Shown: positions 8,091 through 16,794, counted from the stretch's first letter. The stretch is 64,000 nt of DNA from DTWD01 sp963662965 (GCA_963662965.1 OY759970.1:5022001-5086000), one strand, 5' to 3'. The notes: generated by a model from the sequence alone, not told the origin. Numbers and translations: made by a program.

Positions 8091-9698
8091 TGGATCAGAT
8101 CCGATCCCAGATACGCACCGACGCTGACGACTTCCGCACGAACCACGCCGCGATGACCGTGCTCGTCCGCGAGCTCGAAACCCGCCGGGCCACGGCCCGC
8201 GACGGGGGCGGCCCCGCTGCGCAGGCCCGTCATGACGAGCAGGGCAAGCTCGGCGCCCGGGAACGGGTCGAGCGGCTGCTCGATGACGGTTCCCCCTTTC
8301 TCGAGGTGGCGCCGCTGGCGGCGCACGATATGTACGACGGCGAGGCGCCGGCCGCCGGTCTCATCACCGGTATCGGCCGTGTCTCCGGCCGCGAGGTAAT
8401 GATCGTCGCCAACGACGCCACCGTGAAGGGGGGCACCTACTTTCCCGTCACGGTCAAGAAACACCTGCGCGCGCAGCAGATCGCCGCCGACAACCGCCTG
8501 CCGTGCGTCTATCTCGTCGACTCGGGCGGCGCTTATCTTCCGCTCCAGGCCGAGGTCTTTCCCGACCGCGAGCACTTCGGACGGATCTTTTTCAACCAGG
8601 CCCGGATGTCGGCCGCGGGCATCCCCCAGATCGCGGTCGTGATGGGCTCCTGCACCGCCGGTGGCGCGTACGTCCCGGCGATGTCCGACAAGACGATCAT
8701 CGTCAAGGGGACCGGCACCATCTTTCTCGCCGGTCCGCCCCTCGTGAAAGCGGCCACCGGTGAGGAAGTCACGGCCGAAGAGCTTGGCGGCGCCGACGTC
8801 CACACGCGCCTGTCGGGCGTCGCCGATTATTTGGCCGAGAACGACGTGCAGGCGCTGGCGCTGGCGCGCACCGCCGTGTCGACGCTCAGGTCCGACGGCG
8901 AGCCGTCGCACGACGTCATCGAGGCCGAAGCGCCCGCCTACGACCCGGACGAGCTCCTCGGCATCGTCCCGACCGACACGAAGCACCAGTACGACGTCCA
9001 CGAGGTACTCGCGCGCCTGGTCGACGGCTCTCGATTCGACGAGTTCAAGGCGCGGTACGGCCCGACGCTCGTCACCGGCTTTGCCCGGCTCCACGGCCGG
9101 CTCGTCGGGTTCGTCGCCAACAACGGCGTCCTCTTTTCGGAGTCGGCGCTCAAGGCGACGCACTTCATTCAGCTCTGCAATCAGCGCCGGATTTCCCTGG
9201 TCTTCCTCCAGAACATCACCGGCTTCATGGTGGGACGCGAGTACGAGCGGAGGGGTATCGCCAAGGACGGCGCCAAGATGGTGAATGCGGTCGCCAACTG
9301 CGTCGTGCCGAAGGTGACCGTCATCATCGGCGGATCGTTCTGCGCCGGCAACTACGGGATGTGCGGACGCGCCTATGAGCCGCGCTTTCTCTGGAGCTGG
9401 CCGAACGCCCGTATCTCGGTGATGGGAGGTGAACAGGCGGCCGGCGTGCTGGCGACCGTCAAGCAGGACCAGGCGGCGCGTGACGGCCAGACGCTCACCG
9501 ACGACGAGAACGACGCGATTCGCCGGCCGATCCTCGACAAATACGAGCGTGAGGGTTCGCCTGTACTACGCCACCGCGCGCCTCTGGGACGACGGCATCC
9601 TCACCCCGACCGAGACCCGTGACGCGCTCGCGTTGGGGCTCGCGGTGGCGTCCCGCGCGCCGGTGGCCGACCCGTCGTACGGCGTGTTCCGGATGTAG
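8090..9698 (+). CDS. mccB: acyl-CoA carboxylase carboxyltransferase subunit (methylcrotonyl-CoA type), frameshifted near the end
   Basis: Transfers CO2 from carboxybiotin to an acyl-CoA, most likely 3-methylcrotonyl-CoA in leucine degradation. The two crotonase-fold halves are clear: ARMSAAGIPQIAVVMGSCTA, then AGGAYVPAMSDKTIIVKG and SFCAGNYGMCGRAYEPRFLW, WPNARISVMGGEQAAGVL. The main frame stops at 9622 with an aberrant tail. Removing the extra G near 9563 restores YYATARLWDDGILTPTETRD...YGVFRM, ending at 9698, the normal family end. The biotin carboxylase follows ten bases later. The ATG at 8090 overlaps the upstream stop. Family members acting on other acyl-CoAs cannot be fully excluded. Confidence 0.85.
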
Positions 9699-9707
9699 GG
9701 TCTAGCA

Positions 9708-11252
9708 ATGTTCGGTCGGATCCTCATCGCCAACCGAGGCGAGATCGCGGTGCGGATCGCGCGCACCTGTCGGGCGCTCGGGATCGAGACCGTCGCCGTC
9801 TACTCGGAGGCCGATGCCCACGCGCTCCACGTGTCGGCCGCCGACGGCGCGACCGCCATCGGCTCGGCGCCAGCCGCCGACAGCTATCTGTCGATCGGGC
9901 GCATCATCGATGCGGCCCGCGCGAGCGACGCGGAGGCCATTCATCCCGGCTACGGGTTTCTCTCGGAGAACCCCGAGTTTGCGTCGGCGTGCTCCGACGC
10001 CGGCCTGACGTTCATCGGTCCGCCGGCGGACACGATTGCGAAATTCGGGGCCAAGATCAACGCGCGACGCGTCGCGCGGGAGGCGGGCGTGGCGGTGGTC
10101 CCGGGCGAAGAGCCGACCGACCAGTCGAACGCCGGCATCGCCGCCTGCGCACGAGACACCGGCTTCCCGCTGCTCCTGAAACCGTCTGCCGGCGGTGGCG
10201 GCAAAGGCATGGTCGCGGTCTACGCGGAAGAAGCGCTCGTGGACGCGATCGAGCAGGCGCGTCGCGAAGCGGTCGCGTCGGTCGGCAACGGCACCCTCTA
10301 CGTCGAGCGCCAGTTGACGCACCCGCGGCACGTCGAGGTGCAGATCGCGGCCGACCAGCACGGCGTCGTGCTCGATTTCGGCGAGCGCGAGTGCTCGATT
10401 CAGCGCCGACATCAAAAGGTGATCGAAGAGTCGCCGTCGATGGCCCTGTCGGCTGAGCTTCGCCACGGACTCGCCACGGCCGCGACCGATCTCGCACGTG
10501 ATGCCGACTACCAGAACGTCGGCACGGTCGAATTCCTGGTGGAGGATGACGGGACAGGACAGAACCCGTCCTTCTACTTCCTCGAGATGAACACACGGCT
10601 CCAAGTCGAGCATCCGGTCACCGAACTGGTCACCGGCATCGATCTCGTGGAGGCGCAGATCGCCATCGCCGCCGGGCAACCGCTGGCGTGGAAGGAGGGG
10701 GAGATCACCCCGCGCGGGCACGCCATCGAATGCCGGGTCTATGCGGAGGACCCCGCACATGACTTCCTCCCACAGGCGGGCACCATCGGCGGCTATCGCG
10801 AGCCGGCGGGACCCGGGATCCGCGTCGACTCGGGCATTGGAGACGGATCGGACGTCCCGGTCCACTACGACCCGTTGTTGGCGAAGGTGATCGTCGTCGG
10901 CGAAACGCGCGAGCAGGCGCGGCATCGAGCGGTTGGCGCCCTCGGGGAATATACGGTGCTCGGGGTCCGAACGAACATCGGCTTCCTCCGCGGTGTCCTC
11001 GAGCATCCGGCGTTCATCACCGGCGACCTCCATACCCGATTTCTCGATGAGCATCGCCAGGCACTCGCCGACGCGGCGTCGGACGACGAGAGGGTGGCGG
11101 CCCCTGTCCCCAGGAGGCCACCGGATGGCGCCCTCGATGTCTGGGACACCCTCGACCGGCTGGCGCCTAGGCGCCCACGGCGCGCCCCGCGGGCACGGAG
11201 CGGGGCGTGGTGGGGCCCCCGCGAGTGCCCGCGACGGGGCTTGGGGCGGTAA
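9708..11252 (+). CDS. mccA: biotin carboxylase part of the acyl-CoA carboxylase alpha subunit, interrupted by a repeat
   Basis: Carboxylates biotin using ATP and bicarbonate. The ATP-grasp domain is complete: FGRILIANRGEIAVRI, AIHPGYGFLSENPEFA, KPSAGGGGKGM, then FLEMNTRLQVEHPVTE and the C-terminal RVYAEDP...LPQAGTI region. After about 485 residues the frame enters the GC-rich palindromic element (from 11167) and ends inside it at 11252. The biotinyl domain follows beyond the repeat in another frame. A normal alpha subunit of about 650 residues is therefore split into two pieces. Whether the enzyme works depends on the pieces assembling as separate chains, as carboxylase and carrier do in some bacteria, or on the break being an assembly artefact. 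Confidence 0.8.
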   Translation: MFGRILIANRGEIAVRIARTCRALGIETVAVYSEADAHALHVSAADGATAIGSAPAADSYLSIGRIIDAARASDAEAIHPGYGFLSENPEFASACSDAGLTFIGPPADTIAKFGAKINARRVAREAGVAVVPGEEPTDQSNAGIAACARDTGFPLLLKPSAGGGGKGMVAVYAEEALVDAIEQARREAVASVGNGTLYVERQLTHPRHVEVQIAADQHGVVLDFGERECSIQRRHQKVIEESPSMALSAELRHGLATAATDLARDADYQNVGTVEFLVEDDGTGQNPSFYFLEMNTRLQVEHPVTELVTGIDLVEAQIAIAAGQPLAWKEGEITPRGHAIECRVYAEDPAHDFLPQAGTIGGYREPAGPGIRVDSGIGDGSDVPVHYDPLLAKVIVVGETREQARHRAVGALGEYTVLGVRTNIGFLRGVLEHPAFITGDLHTRFLDEHRQALADAASDDERVAAPVPRRPPDGALDVWDTLDRLAPRRPRRAPRARSGAWWGPRECPRRGLGR

Positions 11253-11265
11253 GCCCCATCTGAGA
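11167..11265 (-). repeat. GC-rich palindromic element, copy G5, inside the carboxylase alpha gene
   Basis: On the minus strand it reads AGATGGGGCTTACCGCCCC, the core GCACTCGCGGGGGCCCC, then CCCCGCTCCGTGCCCGCGGG and ends at CTAG (11167-11170). It lies between the biotin carboxylase and biotinyl domains, and supplies the TAA that ends the first part. One frame stays open through it, so a single slip upstream would fuse the two halves. Confidence 0.7.
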
Positions 11266-11292
11266 GACGCCGAAGACGCCTTGTCGGCGCCG

Positions 11293-11520
11293 ATGCCGGC
11301 GACCGTGACGGCCGTCCTCGTCACACCAGGGGCAACGGTGAGCACCGGCGACACGCTGGTGCGTCTCGAGGCGATGAAGATGGAGCTCGCGATCCGCGCG
11401 CCGGTCGACGGCACGGTGACGGGTGTGGCGTGTCGGGAGGGCGCGCTCGTGCAGCCGGGGCGGCCGCTGGTGACGCTCAGCCGGCTTAGGGCTTCGGGCG
11501 GCCCAGCATCTCCGCCGTGA
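11293..11520 (+). CDS. biotinyl carrier domain, separated 3' part of the acyl-CoA carboxylase alpha gene
   Basis: Translates to a complete biotinyl-lipoyl domain: MPATVTAVLVTPGATVSTGD, then LVRLEAMKMELAIRAPVDG with the biotin-accepting lysine at position 29 of AMKM. It ends PLVTLSRLRASGG. The ATG at 11293 coincides with the Met of the APMPA motif that opens such domains; no clear ribosome-binding site precedes it, and a TTG at 11281 is also possible. It would be expressed as a free 75-residue carrier if translated alone. Otherwise it is the lost C-terminus of the preceding gene. The 3' end overlaps the convergent kinase remnant. Confidence 0.65.
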   Translation: MPATVTAVLVTPGATVSTGDTLVRLEAMKMELAIRAPVDGTVTGVACREGALVQPGRPLVTLSRLRASGGPASPP

Positions 11521-11839
11521 TTTCCTCGTGCTTCGGCATGCCGATGGTCTGATACATCTCGACCGCCTCGCCGAGCAGCGTGCGCGCCTTGTCTGTATCG
11601 CCGGCCTCGCCGCGATCGATCAGCATCCAGGCGTACCAGCGCCGGACTTCTGGTTGCGCGATCTTGTGTGGAAGCGCGTGTGCCTGCCGGAGCGCCTTCT
11701 CGTCGGCTTCCAGCAGCTCACTGAGGAATTTGATCGCGACCTTTCGACCAAGCTGCGTGTCGTCGGTGAAAAAGACGTCGCCCATGCCGCCCTTGCCGAG
11801 ACTATCGAGAACGCGGTAACGCGATGGCAAGTCGCTCAC
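11486..11839 (-). pseudogene. serine/threonine kinase remnant with the middle deleted
   Basis: The first 43 residues are the start of a bacterial Ser/Thr kinase (MSDLPSRYRVLDSLGKGGMG, then VFFTDDTQLGRKVAIKFLSEL, with the Gly-rich loop and the ATP-binding Lys). The frame then jumps directly into EADEKALRQAHALPHKIAQP and an alpha-helical TPR-like C-terminus (RRWYAWMLIDRGEAGDTDKA) found at the end of large kinase-TPR proteins. The whole catalytic core (HRD, DFG) is absent. An internal deletion of well over a kilobase that kept the frame explains it. It could still be translated, but not as a kinase. Confidence 0.6.
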
Positions 11840-11878
11840 TGGCTTCAGGCTCTGGTCCGGCGGAGAACGTAGCTCCGG

Positions 11879-12325
11879 TCACGCCCACTCCGCAAAGTTG
11901 AATCCGGGCATCAGCGGGTTCAGGAACTCTACACCTTCCAGCCGCCGACCATCCCGGAAGTCTTCCGTGAACACCACCGGGACCTGGTTAAGCCTGGCCG
12001 TCGCCCAGATCTGCGCGTCGAAGTAACTCAGTCGATGCTCGCGGACACCGCGAAGCGCTTCAAGGACGATCATCCGTGTCACGTCCAGCACCGGCATGGC
12101 ATCCACGAGACGCGTGGCTTGTGCAAGGGTATCGCCCAGCGCGAGGATTGGGCGTCGGTCGCGAGTCGTTGCACTGACGAACTCCGCGAGGATTTGAGAG
12201 CTTAGGCGTCCGGCGCCAGCCTCAGTGAGCGTTTCGATGGCGCGTATCGCCTGCCTGTGCTTGACCGTTTCAGCCGGGTGATGCGCGTAGACGAGAATAT
12301 TGGTGTCGATCAGGACTTCGACCAT
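11879..12325 (-). CDS. vapC: PIN-domain toxin of a VapBC-type module
   Basis: 148 residues, a typical PIN ribonuclease length. The acidic metal-binding residues are in place: Asp7 in LIDTNILVY, Glu48 in ILAEFVSA, Asp103 in SYFDAQIWA and Glu121/Asp122 in VVFTEDF. Members cleave RNA, often tRNA, when freed from the antitoxin. The start overlaps the 3' end of the upstream antitoxin gene by 16 bases, as usual for such pairs. It sits among debris (kinase remnant, decayed IS110), a common home for these modules. Confidence 0.9.
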   Translation of the reverse strand: MVEVLIDTNILVYAHHPAETVKHRQAIRAIETLTEAGAGRLSSQILAEFVSATTRDRRPILALGDTLAQATRLVDAMPVLDVTRMIVLEALRGVREHRLSYFDAQIWATARLNQVPVVFTEDFRDGRRLEGVEFLNPLMPGFNFAEWA

Positions 12326-12606
12326 CGACCAACGCGTGCCTCGTACAGATCCTCACGCGTCCATGCACGCTCGGACTTGTCGCGCGTGCGTTTCTTGGGA
12401 AGCGATCGCATGAACGCGACCGCCTGCCGGGCCGCATCCACATTGTGCTCTCGTGGGTGCCACGCGTGGGAAGTCCCGTACTGCACACCATCGAGCGACT
12501 CGCGAATGAGCGTCGCCTCCGTCACCCCGCGACGCTTGGCGCTGCGCTTGAGCATGCGATCGTGCCGCGGCTCGAGGTAGACCTGTTTCCGGACCATCTG
12601 CGCCAT
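12310..12606 (-). CDS. ribbon-helix-helix antitoxin partner of the PIN toxin
   Basis: 98 residues beginning MAQMVRKQVYLEPRHDRMLK, then AKRRGVTEATLIRESLDG: a short beta strand followed by two helices, the CopG/RHH DNA-binding fold. The basic C-terminal part (RSLPKKRTRDKSERAWTRED) should wrap the toxin. The ATG at 12606 is favoured because a perfect TATAAT lies at 12618-12613, about seven bases upstream, which would give a leaderless message. An ATG at 12633 is in frame. Such antitoxins repress their own promoter; I cannot see a defined operator. Confidence 0.75.
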   Translation of the reverse strand: MAQMVRKQVYLEPRHDRMLKRSAKRRGVTEATLIRESLDGVQYGTSHAWHPREHNVDAARQAVAFMRSLPKKRTRDKSERAWTREDLYEARVGRWSKS

Positions 12607-12612
12607 CGACGT

Positions 12613-12618
12613 ATTATA
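12613..12618 (-). promoter_or_regulatory. possible -10 box of the vapBC module
   Basis: A perfect TATAAT on the minus strand placed so that transcription would start at or next to the antitoxin ATG at 12606. No convincing -35 element is visible at the right spacing. Confidence 0.35.
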
Positions 12619-12691
12619 CATCGCCATATACATCGTACTGGACGCGTACGGCTAGAACGCGGGGAAACGGAATCGCGGGTTTCGTCTGGTG

Positions 12692-13075
12692 CTAAGTCGC
12701 CGCCTCGGGCGAGTCAGCTGGAGGCTCCGCCGGGACCTCACCTGCGTCAACCGCCGCTTGCGACACGGCCTGCACGACGTCGTCGAACGCCGCCATATCG
12801 ATCGCGTCGTAGTCGGCCGGACAACCGAAGTCACGTGGCTGCGGAGCCGTCGGATTACCGAGCGCGACGCAGAGACCACAGCCGATGCACTTGTCGATCA
12901 CGACGGCACACACCATCCGGCCGTCGGCATCAGGCTCCTCGATGATGCAGTCCTCGACGGGACAGGCGGCCTGGCAGATGGAGCAGGCGAACGCGCCGAA
13001 ACAGCGCTCGGGATCGATCACCGCCACCTGCTTCGGCGCCCTCTTGCGAGGCTTGTTCATCAGCTTAGTCCACAT
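12692..13075 (-). CDS. ferredoxin-like protein with unusual iron-sulfur Cys spacing
   Basis: 127 residues, starting at ATG 13075 (or 13060), cytoplasmic, acidic C-terminal half. The first Cys set is ERCFGAFACSICQAACP, where the usual CxxCxxCxxxCP is stretched at the front (C-x5-C-x2-C-x3-CP). The second is CIGCGLCVALGNPTAP, which lacks the expected fourth Cys-Pro; a CP does follow later in DFGCPADYD. It thus resembles a 2x[4Fe-4S] ferredoxin with insertions in both sites. A TATAAT at 13092-13087 lies just upstream. The open frame to 13303 includes non-coding sequence. An electron carrier role is inferred; the partner is not evident nearby. Confidence 0.75.
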   Translation of the reverse strand: MWTKLMNKPRKRAPKQVAVIDPERCFGAFACSICQAACPVEDCIIEEPDADGRMVCAVVIDKCIGCGLCVALGNPTAPQPRDFGCPADYDAIDMAAFDDVVQAVSQAAVDAGEVPAEPPADSPEAAT

Positions 13076-13086
13076 AGGCGAGAGTA

Positions 13087-13092
13087 TTATAG
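13087..13092 (-). promoter_or_regulatory. possible -10 box of the ferredoxin gene
   Basis: A perfect TATAAT on the minus strand twelve bases upstream of the ATG at 13075. If used, the untranslated leader would be about five bases. Confidence 0.35.
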
Positions 13093-13323
13093 CCGACCGC
13101 GCGCGAACAGCGTCAGCGCACAACGAGGCCAGAACACGCGGGCCGGTCGTGTATATCCCGGAAGAAACCGTCTGCCTTCGGCCAGACGACGCCTCCCGTT
13201 CCTCCGAGTGCCGGATGCTCCTCGAGGCGAGCCGGTCATGGACTGGACTCCTCCCGGTCCCTTGTTGCGGCATCATGGCCGTGACAAGCGGACCGGAAAC
13301 CACAAACTGGAGAGGAGACCATC

Positions 13324-14268
13324 ATGCATCCTACGACCGTCGCGGTTGATCTCGCAAAGAGTGTCTTCGAAGTCGCTGTCGCCGACCGGCGGGGGTGCCT
13401 CCAGGCCCATCATCGCTTCACGCGCCGCCAGTTCGAACGGTTCTGCCGCACGCAGGCGGCCAGTCACGTCGTCATGGACGCGTGTGGCATGGCGCATCAC
13501 TGGGGACGGGTCGCGCGCCGCTGCGGGTATCAGGTGTCGCTGCTGCCGGCGCAGTATGTGCGCCCCTACGTACGGCGGCAGAAGACGGGTCGCACCGACG
13601 TCGAGGCGTTAGTGGAGGCGGCCCGCAGCGGGACGGTGGTGCCGGGGGCGGTGAAGCGTCCTGAGCAGCAAGCGCTCGTCGCGTTACACCGCGCGTGCGG
13701 CAGCAGTGGATGACGACCCGCACCACTGCCGTCCGGGGCCTGCTGCGCGAACACGGCGTCACGCTGTCCCTGGGGGCGCGGACCGTCCTGACGCAGCTCC
13801 CGCGGCTGCTCGAAGACGCGGAGCTTCCGCTGCCGGTCCACCTGCGCACCGCCCTGGGACTCGTCGACGCGGAGCTCCGCGAGCGCGAAACCCGCATTCA
13901 GACGGTGGAACAACAGCTCACGACCTTTGCGGCCCACGACGCGGGAACGCAGCGGTTGCTTCCCCGAGGTGCCGGGGGTCGGGCTCTTGACCGCCACCGC
14001 GCTCGTGGCGAGCGTCGGGCACATCCACGCGTTCCGGCGGGGCCGGCAGTTTGCGAGCTGGCTGGGGCTCACGCCCCGGGAACACTCCAGTGGCACCCGG
14101 CGGCGCCGGGGCGCGATCACCAAACAGGGCCACCGGTATCTACGCTCCCTCCTGACGCACGGGGCGCGCAGCGTGGTGCTCGCCGGCCACCGCCGGCAGC
14201 GCACCGGCACCGCGTGCACACCCCTCCACCAGGGGGCCGTCACCATGGACCCCGTCCGCTTCGAGTAG
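13324..14268 (+). pseudogene. IS110-family transposase, broken by two frameshifts
   Basis: Three frames together give one IS110 (DEDD) transposase. The first (from 13324) has TTVAVDLAKSVFEVAVADR, then DACGMAHHWGR and VRRQKTGRTDVEALVEAAR. The second resumes at RQQWMTTRTTAVRGLLREHG. The third carries EVPGVGLLTATALVASVGHI, then FASWLGLTPREHSSG and ITKQGHRYLRSLLTHGARS, the C-terminal transposase_20 domain with its Ser. The frame breaks lie near 13690-13697 and in the CCCC run at 13962-13965. The canonical Glu of the EACG motif is Asp here. The far C-terminus also looks altered. Probably inactive; the second break in a C run could be an assembly error. Confidence 0.8.
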
Positions 14269-14276
14269 CTACGTGA

Positions 14277-14552
14277 GAAACATGTGATGACCCCACAGGT
14301 CGGACCGACATCGGACGAGACCGATTCAGACACTGGGTACCCCTGTCAGCCCGTGCCGGTCTCTGGTCCCCGATGTAGCGCCTTGTCCATCGTGGCCCGG
14401 AACCGCAGTGGTGCCACACCAGAGGCCGGATATCTTGCTGCACCCAAGCTGGTGGCTGTTCCGCCGTCGCTCTCTTGCCCCCGGGAGGAGTCCATATATT
14501 TCTGAGGGATGTACGCGACCGGTCCGCTCGGATTCGCCGTCGCTCGGTTCCA
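14277..14552. other. non-coding tail of the IS110 region
   Basis: About 275 bases between the transposase remnant and the convergent aldolase-like gene. Short open frames exist on both strands, but none has a start with a ribosome-binding site or recognisable motifs. It probably holds the right end of the IS; no inverted repeat is expected for IS110. Confidence 0.4.
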
Positions 14553-15800
14553 TCAAGCTGAGCGTCCGCGCGCCGCAATCTCCCAGACCGCCTCGACGAC
14601 CCCATTCCGCACGGCGTACATCTGCTCGTAGAGGTTCACCACCGGGTCACAGTGCGAGACGATCAGCTCGAGCTTGTCGCCCACCTTGTAGGTCCGGCTC
14701 GGGTCCTCGTAGCGGAGCGAACCGAACTCGTCCGAGCCCGACGTGTAGCTCATGCCGGTCTCGCCCTTCACGATCGCCCACGGCCGGTTGATCGTGCACG
14801 CCTTGGCGCCTGCATCGGTCGTCACCCGACCCTCGTACTGCGCATTGAGCACGGTGGTCAGGATCGTGAGCGCCGGCTGGAAGTCGGCGTAGACGTCGGT
14901 GTCGCCCACCCCACCGATTCCGATGTACTGCGCGTCCATGAAGACATAGCTGCCGACCTGCACATCGGTCACCCCCGGCGTTTGGTGATCGATGTTGTAA
15001 GTGCCGGTACCGCCGCCGCTGAAGATCTCCGTGCTGAGGCCCGAGCGTTGGAAGTGCTCGTACGTCTCGGCCGCCGGGGCCAACCGTTCCAGAGTTTGCG
15101 CCTGGCGCGCGTCGAAGCCAGTGACATGCTGCGAGCCTCCGTCATAGCACAGCATGCCGCGTAGTCGCAGGCTCGGGAGATGATCGACGAGCTGCGCCAG
15201 CTCCAACGCCGGCTGTCCTGGTGTGATGCCGGTCCGATGGCCACCCGGGTCGACGTCAACCACGACATCGGCCACGACCCCAGCCGCCGCCGCCGCCTCG
15301 GCCAGCAGGCGCGCGTTCTCCGGGGTGTCGGTCGCCTGGACGAAGCTGTCGCACCATTTGCGTAGGTTCATCGCGCGCTGAATCTTGAACGGCGTCACGT
15401 TGCTCGTCGTCATCAGCAGCGGCTCGATGCCGTGGTCGAAAAGCACTTGCGCCTCGCTGATCTTCGCGACGCAGATTCCGACCGAGCCGGTATCGAGCTG
15501 CATCCGGGCAATCGCCGGTGTCTTGTGGGTCTTGGCATGGGGGCGGCTGGCGATACCGTTCTGCCCCACCGTCCGCTGCATCGTCGCGATGTTGGCCTCG
15601 AGCGCATCGAGGTCGACCACGAGCGCCGGAGTATCGAGATCCCAGATCGAGACGCCGAGCTCGCTCAGCTCACCTCCCATCTCCGAGGCGCGCCGCGCGA
15701 TCTCACTGGCCGAATAACCCTTCACGGTCGCCGGCACCCAGACAGCGGCACCCGCTCCGGCGGCTTGGAGGAAATGACGACGGGAGAATGGGATGGTCAT
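14553..15800 (-). CDS. exported D-threonine aldolase-like PLP enzyme (DSD1 family)
   Basis: 415 residues with a twin-arginine signal (SRRHFLQAAGAGAAV), so folded before export to the periplasm. The alanine-racemase-like barrel carries RPHAKTHKTPAIARM, whose Lys90 should bind pyridoxal phosphate, and the C-terminal D-serine-dehydratase-like domain has SHCDPVVNLYEQMYAV with the His/Cys metal pair. Members cleave beta-hydroxy D-amino acids or dehydrate D-serine; the substrate is not settled by sequence. The ATG at 15800 has GAGGT eleven bases upstream, inside the end of copD, so it is the last gene of a copC-copD operon. Confidence 0.8.
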   Translation of the reverse strand: MTIPFSRRHFLQAAGAGAAVWVPATVKGYSASEIARRASEMGGELSELGVSIWDLDTPALVVDLDALEANIATMQRTVGQNGIASRPHAKTHKTPAIARMQLDTGSVGICVAKISEAQVLFDHGIEPLLMTTSNVTPFKIQRAMNLRKWCDSFVQATDTPENARLLAEAAAAAGVVADVVVDVDPGGHRTGITPGQPALELAQLVDHLPSLRLRGMLCYDGGSQHVTGFDARQAQTLERLAPAAETYEHFQRSGLSTEIFSGGGTGTYNIDHQTPGVTDVQVGSYVFMDAQYIGIGGVGDTDVYADFQPALTILTTVLNAQYEGRVTTDAGAKACTINRPWAIVKGETGMSYTSGSDEFGSLRYEDPSRTYKVGDKLELIVSHCDPVVNLYEQMYAVRNGVVEAVWEIAARGRSA

Positions 15801-15809
15801 AGTGCAGTT

Positions 15810-16742
15810 TTACCTCAATTCGTACGGCGTCGCCAGGTGAACCAGCACCGCGGTCGCCGCCAACAGCAGCAGCGCGACGGCCACTTCGATGCCGACCGAC
15901 CGCCGCAGCGCTCCGCTCCCGGCCTCCGTGCCGAGCCTCGGCGTCACGCGTCGCCAATTGTAGGCGCCGACGGCGCCGGTAGCCAGAACGAGCCCGACCT
16001 TGAGCAGCAGCGTCCTCCCGTAGGGAGTGGTCCACAGCTGAGGGAGCGTCTCAACGTAGTACCAGGCGGTGACCCCGCCGGTCACAACCAGCGTGGCGAC
16101 GGCCGCCATGGCCAGGGGGGAAAACCGGCGGATCAGGCCGGCGAACCGCTCGTGCCCCTCAAGAGACCCGGTCATCGTCAGCGTTAGCGGCGACGCCACG
16201 ACGAGGATGGCGATGAGCGTCCCGACCCAGAGGCCGGCCGCAAGCCCATGCGCGATCTGGAGCAACCATAGGAAGTGCGAATCAAACCTGCTCCACGACA
16301 TCGCGTGTCCGGTGAGCGGCAGCGTCACCCAGAGCAGCACGGTCGAGGCGACGACGACGCGCCAGCCGAGACGCGCCTGCCACGGCACGGCAATCGAGGC
16401 CACGCCCGCCAGCACGGCAACGCCGGCCTGGGGCTGCCAGCGGCTGCCCCACCGGCTCTCGACGGCGATGACCCGGACTAGCTCCAAGGTGACCGGCTCG
16501 TCGAGCCCGAAGACGGAATAGGTCTGTGCGAGGAGGCGCGCCACGGCCGCCAGCGCCGCCACGCCGCCGGCGGAGACGGTGAGCAGCAGGAGGGTGCGGT
16601 CGACCGTCGTCGCCGACGCGGCCCGACCGCCGGACGGCGGGATCAGCAGCCAGCGCGCAACGACTGCTCCGGTGAGACCAATGAGTCCGAGGTAGGTGCC
16701 CCACTTCGCGAGGGCCAAGTACACGAGGGCGAGCGCGTCCAA
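15810..16742 (-). CDS. copD: CopD-family copper transport membrane protein
   Basis: 310 residues with about eight membrane helices. CopD-family features are LALVYLALAKWGTYLGLIGL, then LLQIAHGLAAGLWVGTLIAI with conserved His and Trp, and RTLLLKVGLVLATGAVGAYN. Partner of periplasmic CopC, upstream by about 50 bases; together they move or sequester copper. The start is a TTG at 16742, directly next to a palindromic element whose CTAG lies three bases upstream, so the original start and leader may have been displaced by the repeat. No ribosome-binding site is visible. Confidence 0.85.
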   Translation of the reverse strand: MDALALVYLALAKWGTYLGLIGLTGAVVARWLLIPPSGGRAASATTVDRTLLLLTVSAGGVAALAAVARLLAQTYSVFGLDEPVTLELVRVIAVESRWGSRWQPQAGVAVLAGVASIAVPWQARLGWRVVVASTVLLWVTLPLTGHAMSWSRFDSHFLWLLQIAHGLAAGLWVGTLIAILVVASPLTLTMTGSLEGHERFAGLIRRFSPLAMAAVATLVVTGGVTAWYYVETLPQLWTTPYGRTLLLKVGLVLATGAVGAYNWRRVTPRLGTEAGSGALRRSVGIEVAVALLLLAATAVLVHLATPYELR

Positions 16743-16744
16743 AA

Positions 16745-16794
16745 CTAGACGGGGCTTCGCCCCAACATGCCCGTGTCAGTCCGCATAACGGCCT
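16745..16794 (+). repeat. partial GC-rich palindromic element, copy G6, between copC and copD
   Basis: Begins CTAGACGGGGCTTCGCCCCA; the GGGGC/GCCCC arms form a tight hairpin. It resembles the first 20 bases of the G-family repeats and fills the space between the copC stop and the copD start codon. Confidence 0.5.

Noticed and set aside
7898..9163. 421-codon minus-strand frame
   Set aside because: Shadow of the carboxyltransferase gene; no family motifs.
9702..11414. 570-codon minus-strand frame
   Set aside because: Shadow of the biotin carboxylase gene, whose motifs are clear on the other strand.
14284..14791. Small plus-strand frames after the IS110 remnant
   Set aside because: No start with a ribosome-binding site, no motifs, partly antisense to the aldolase-like gene.
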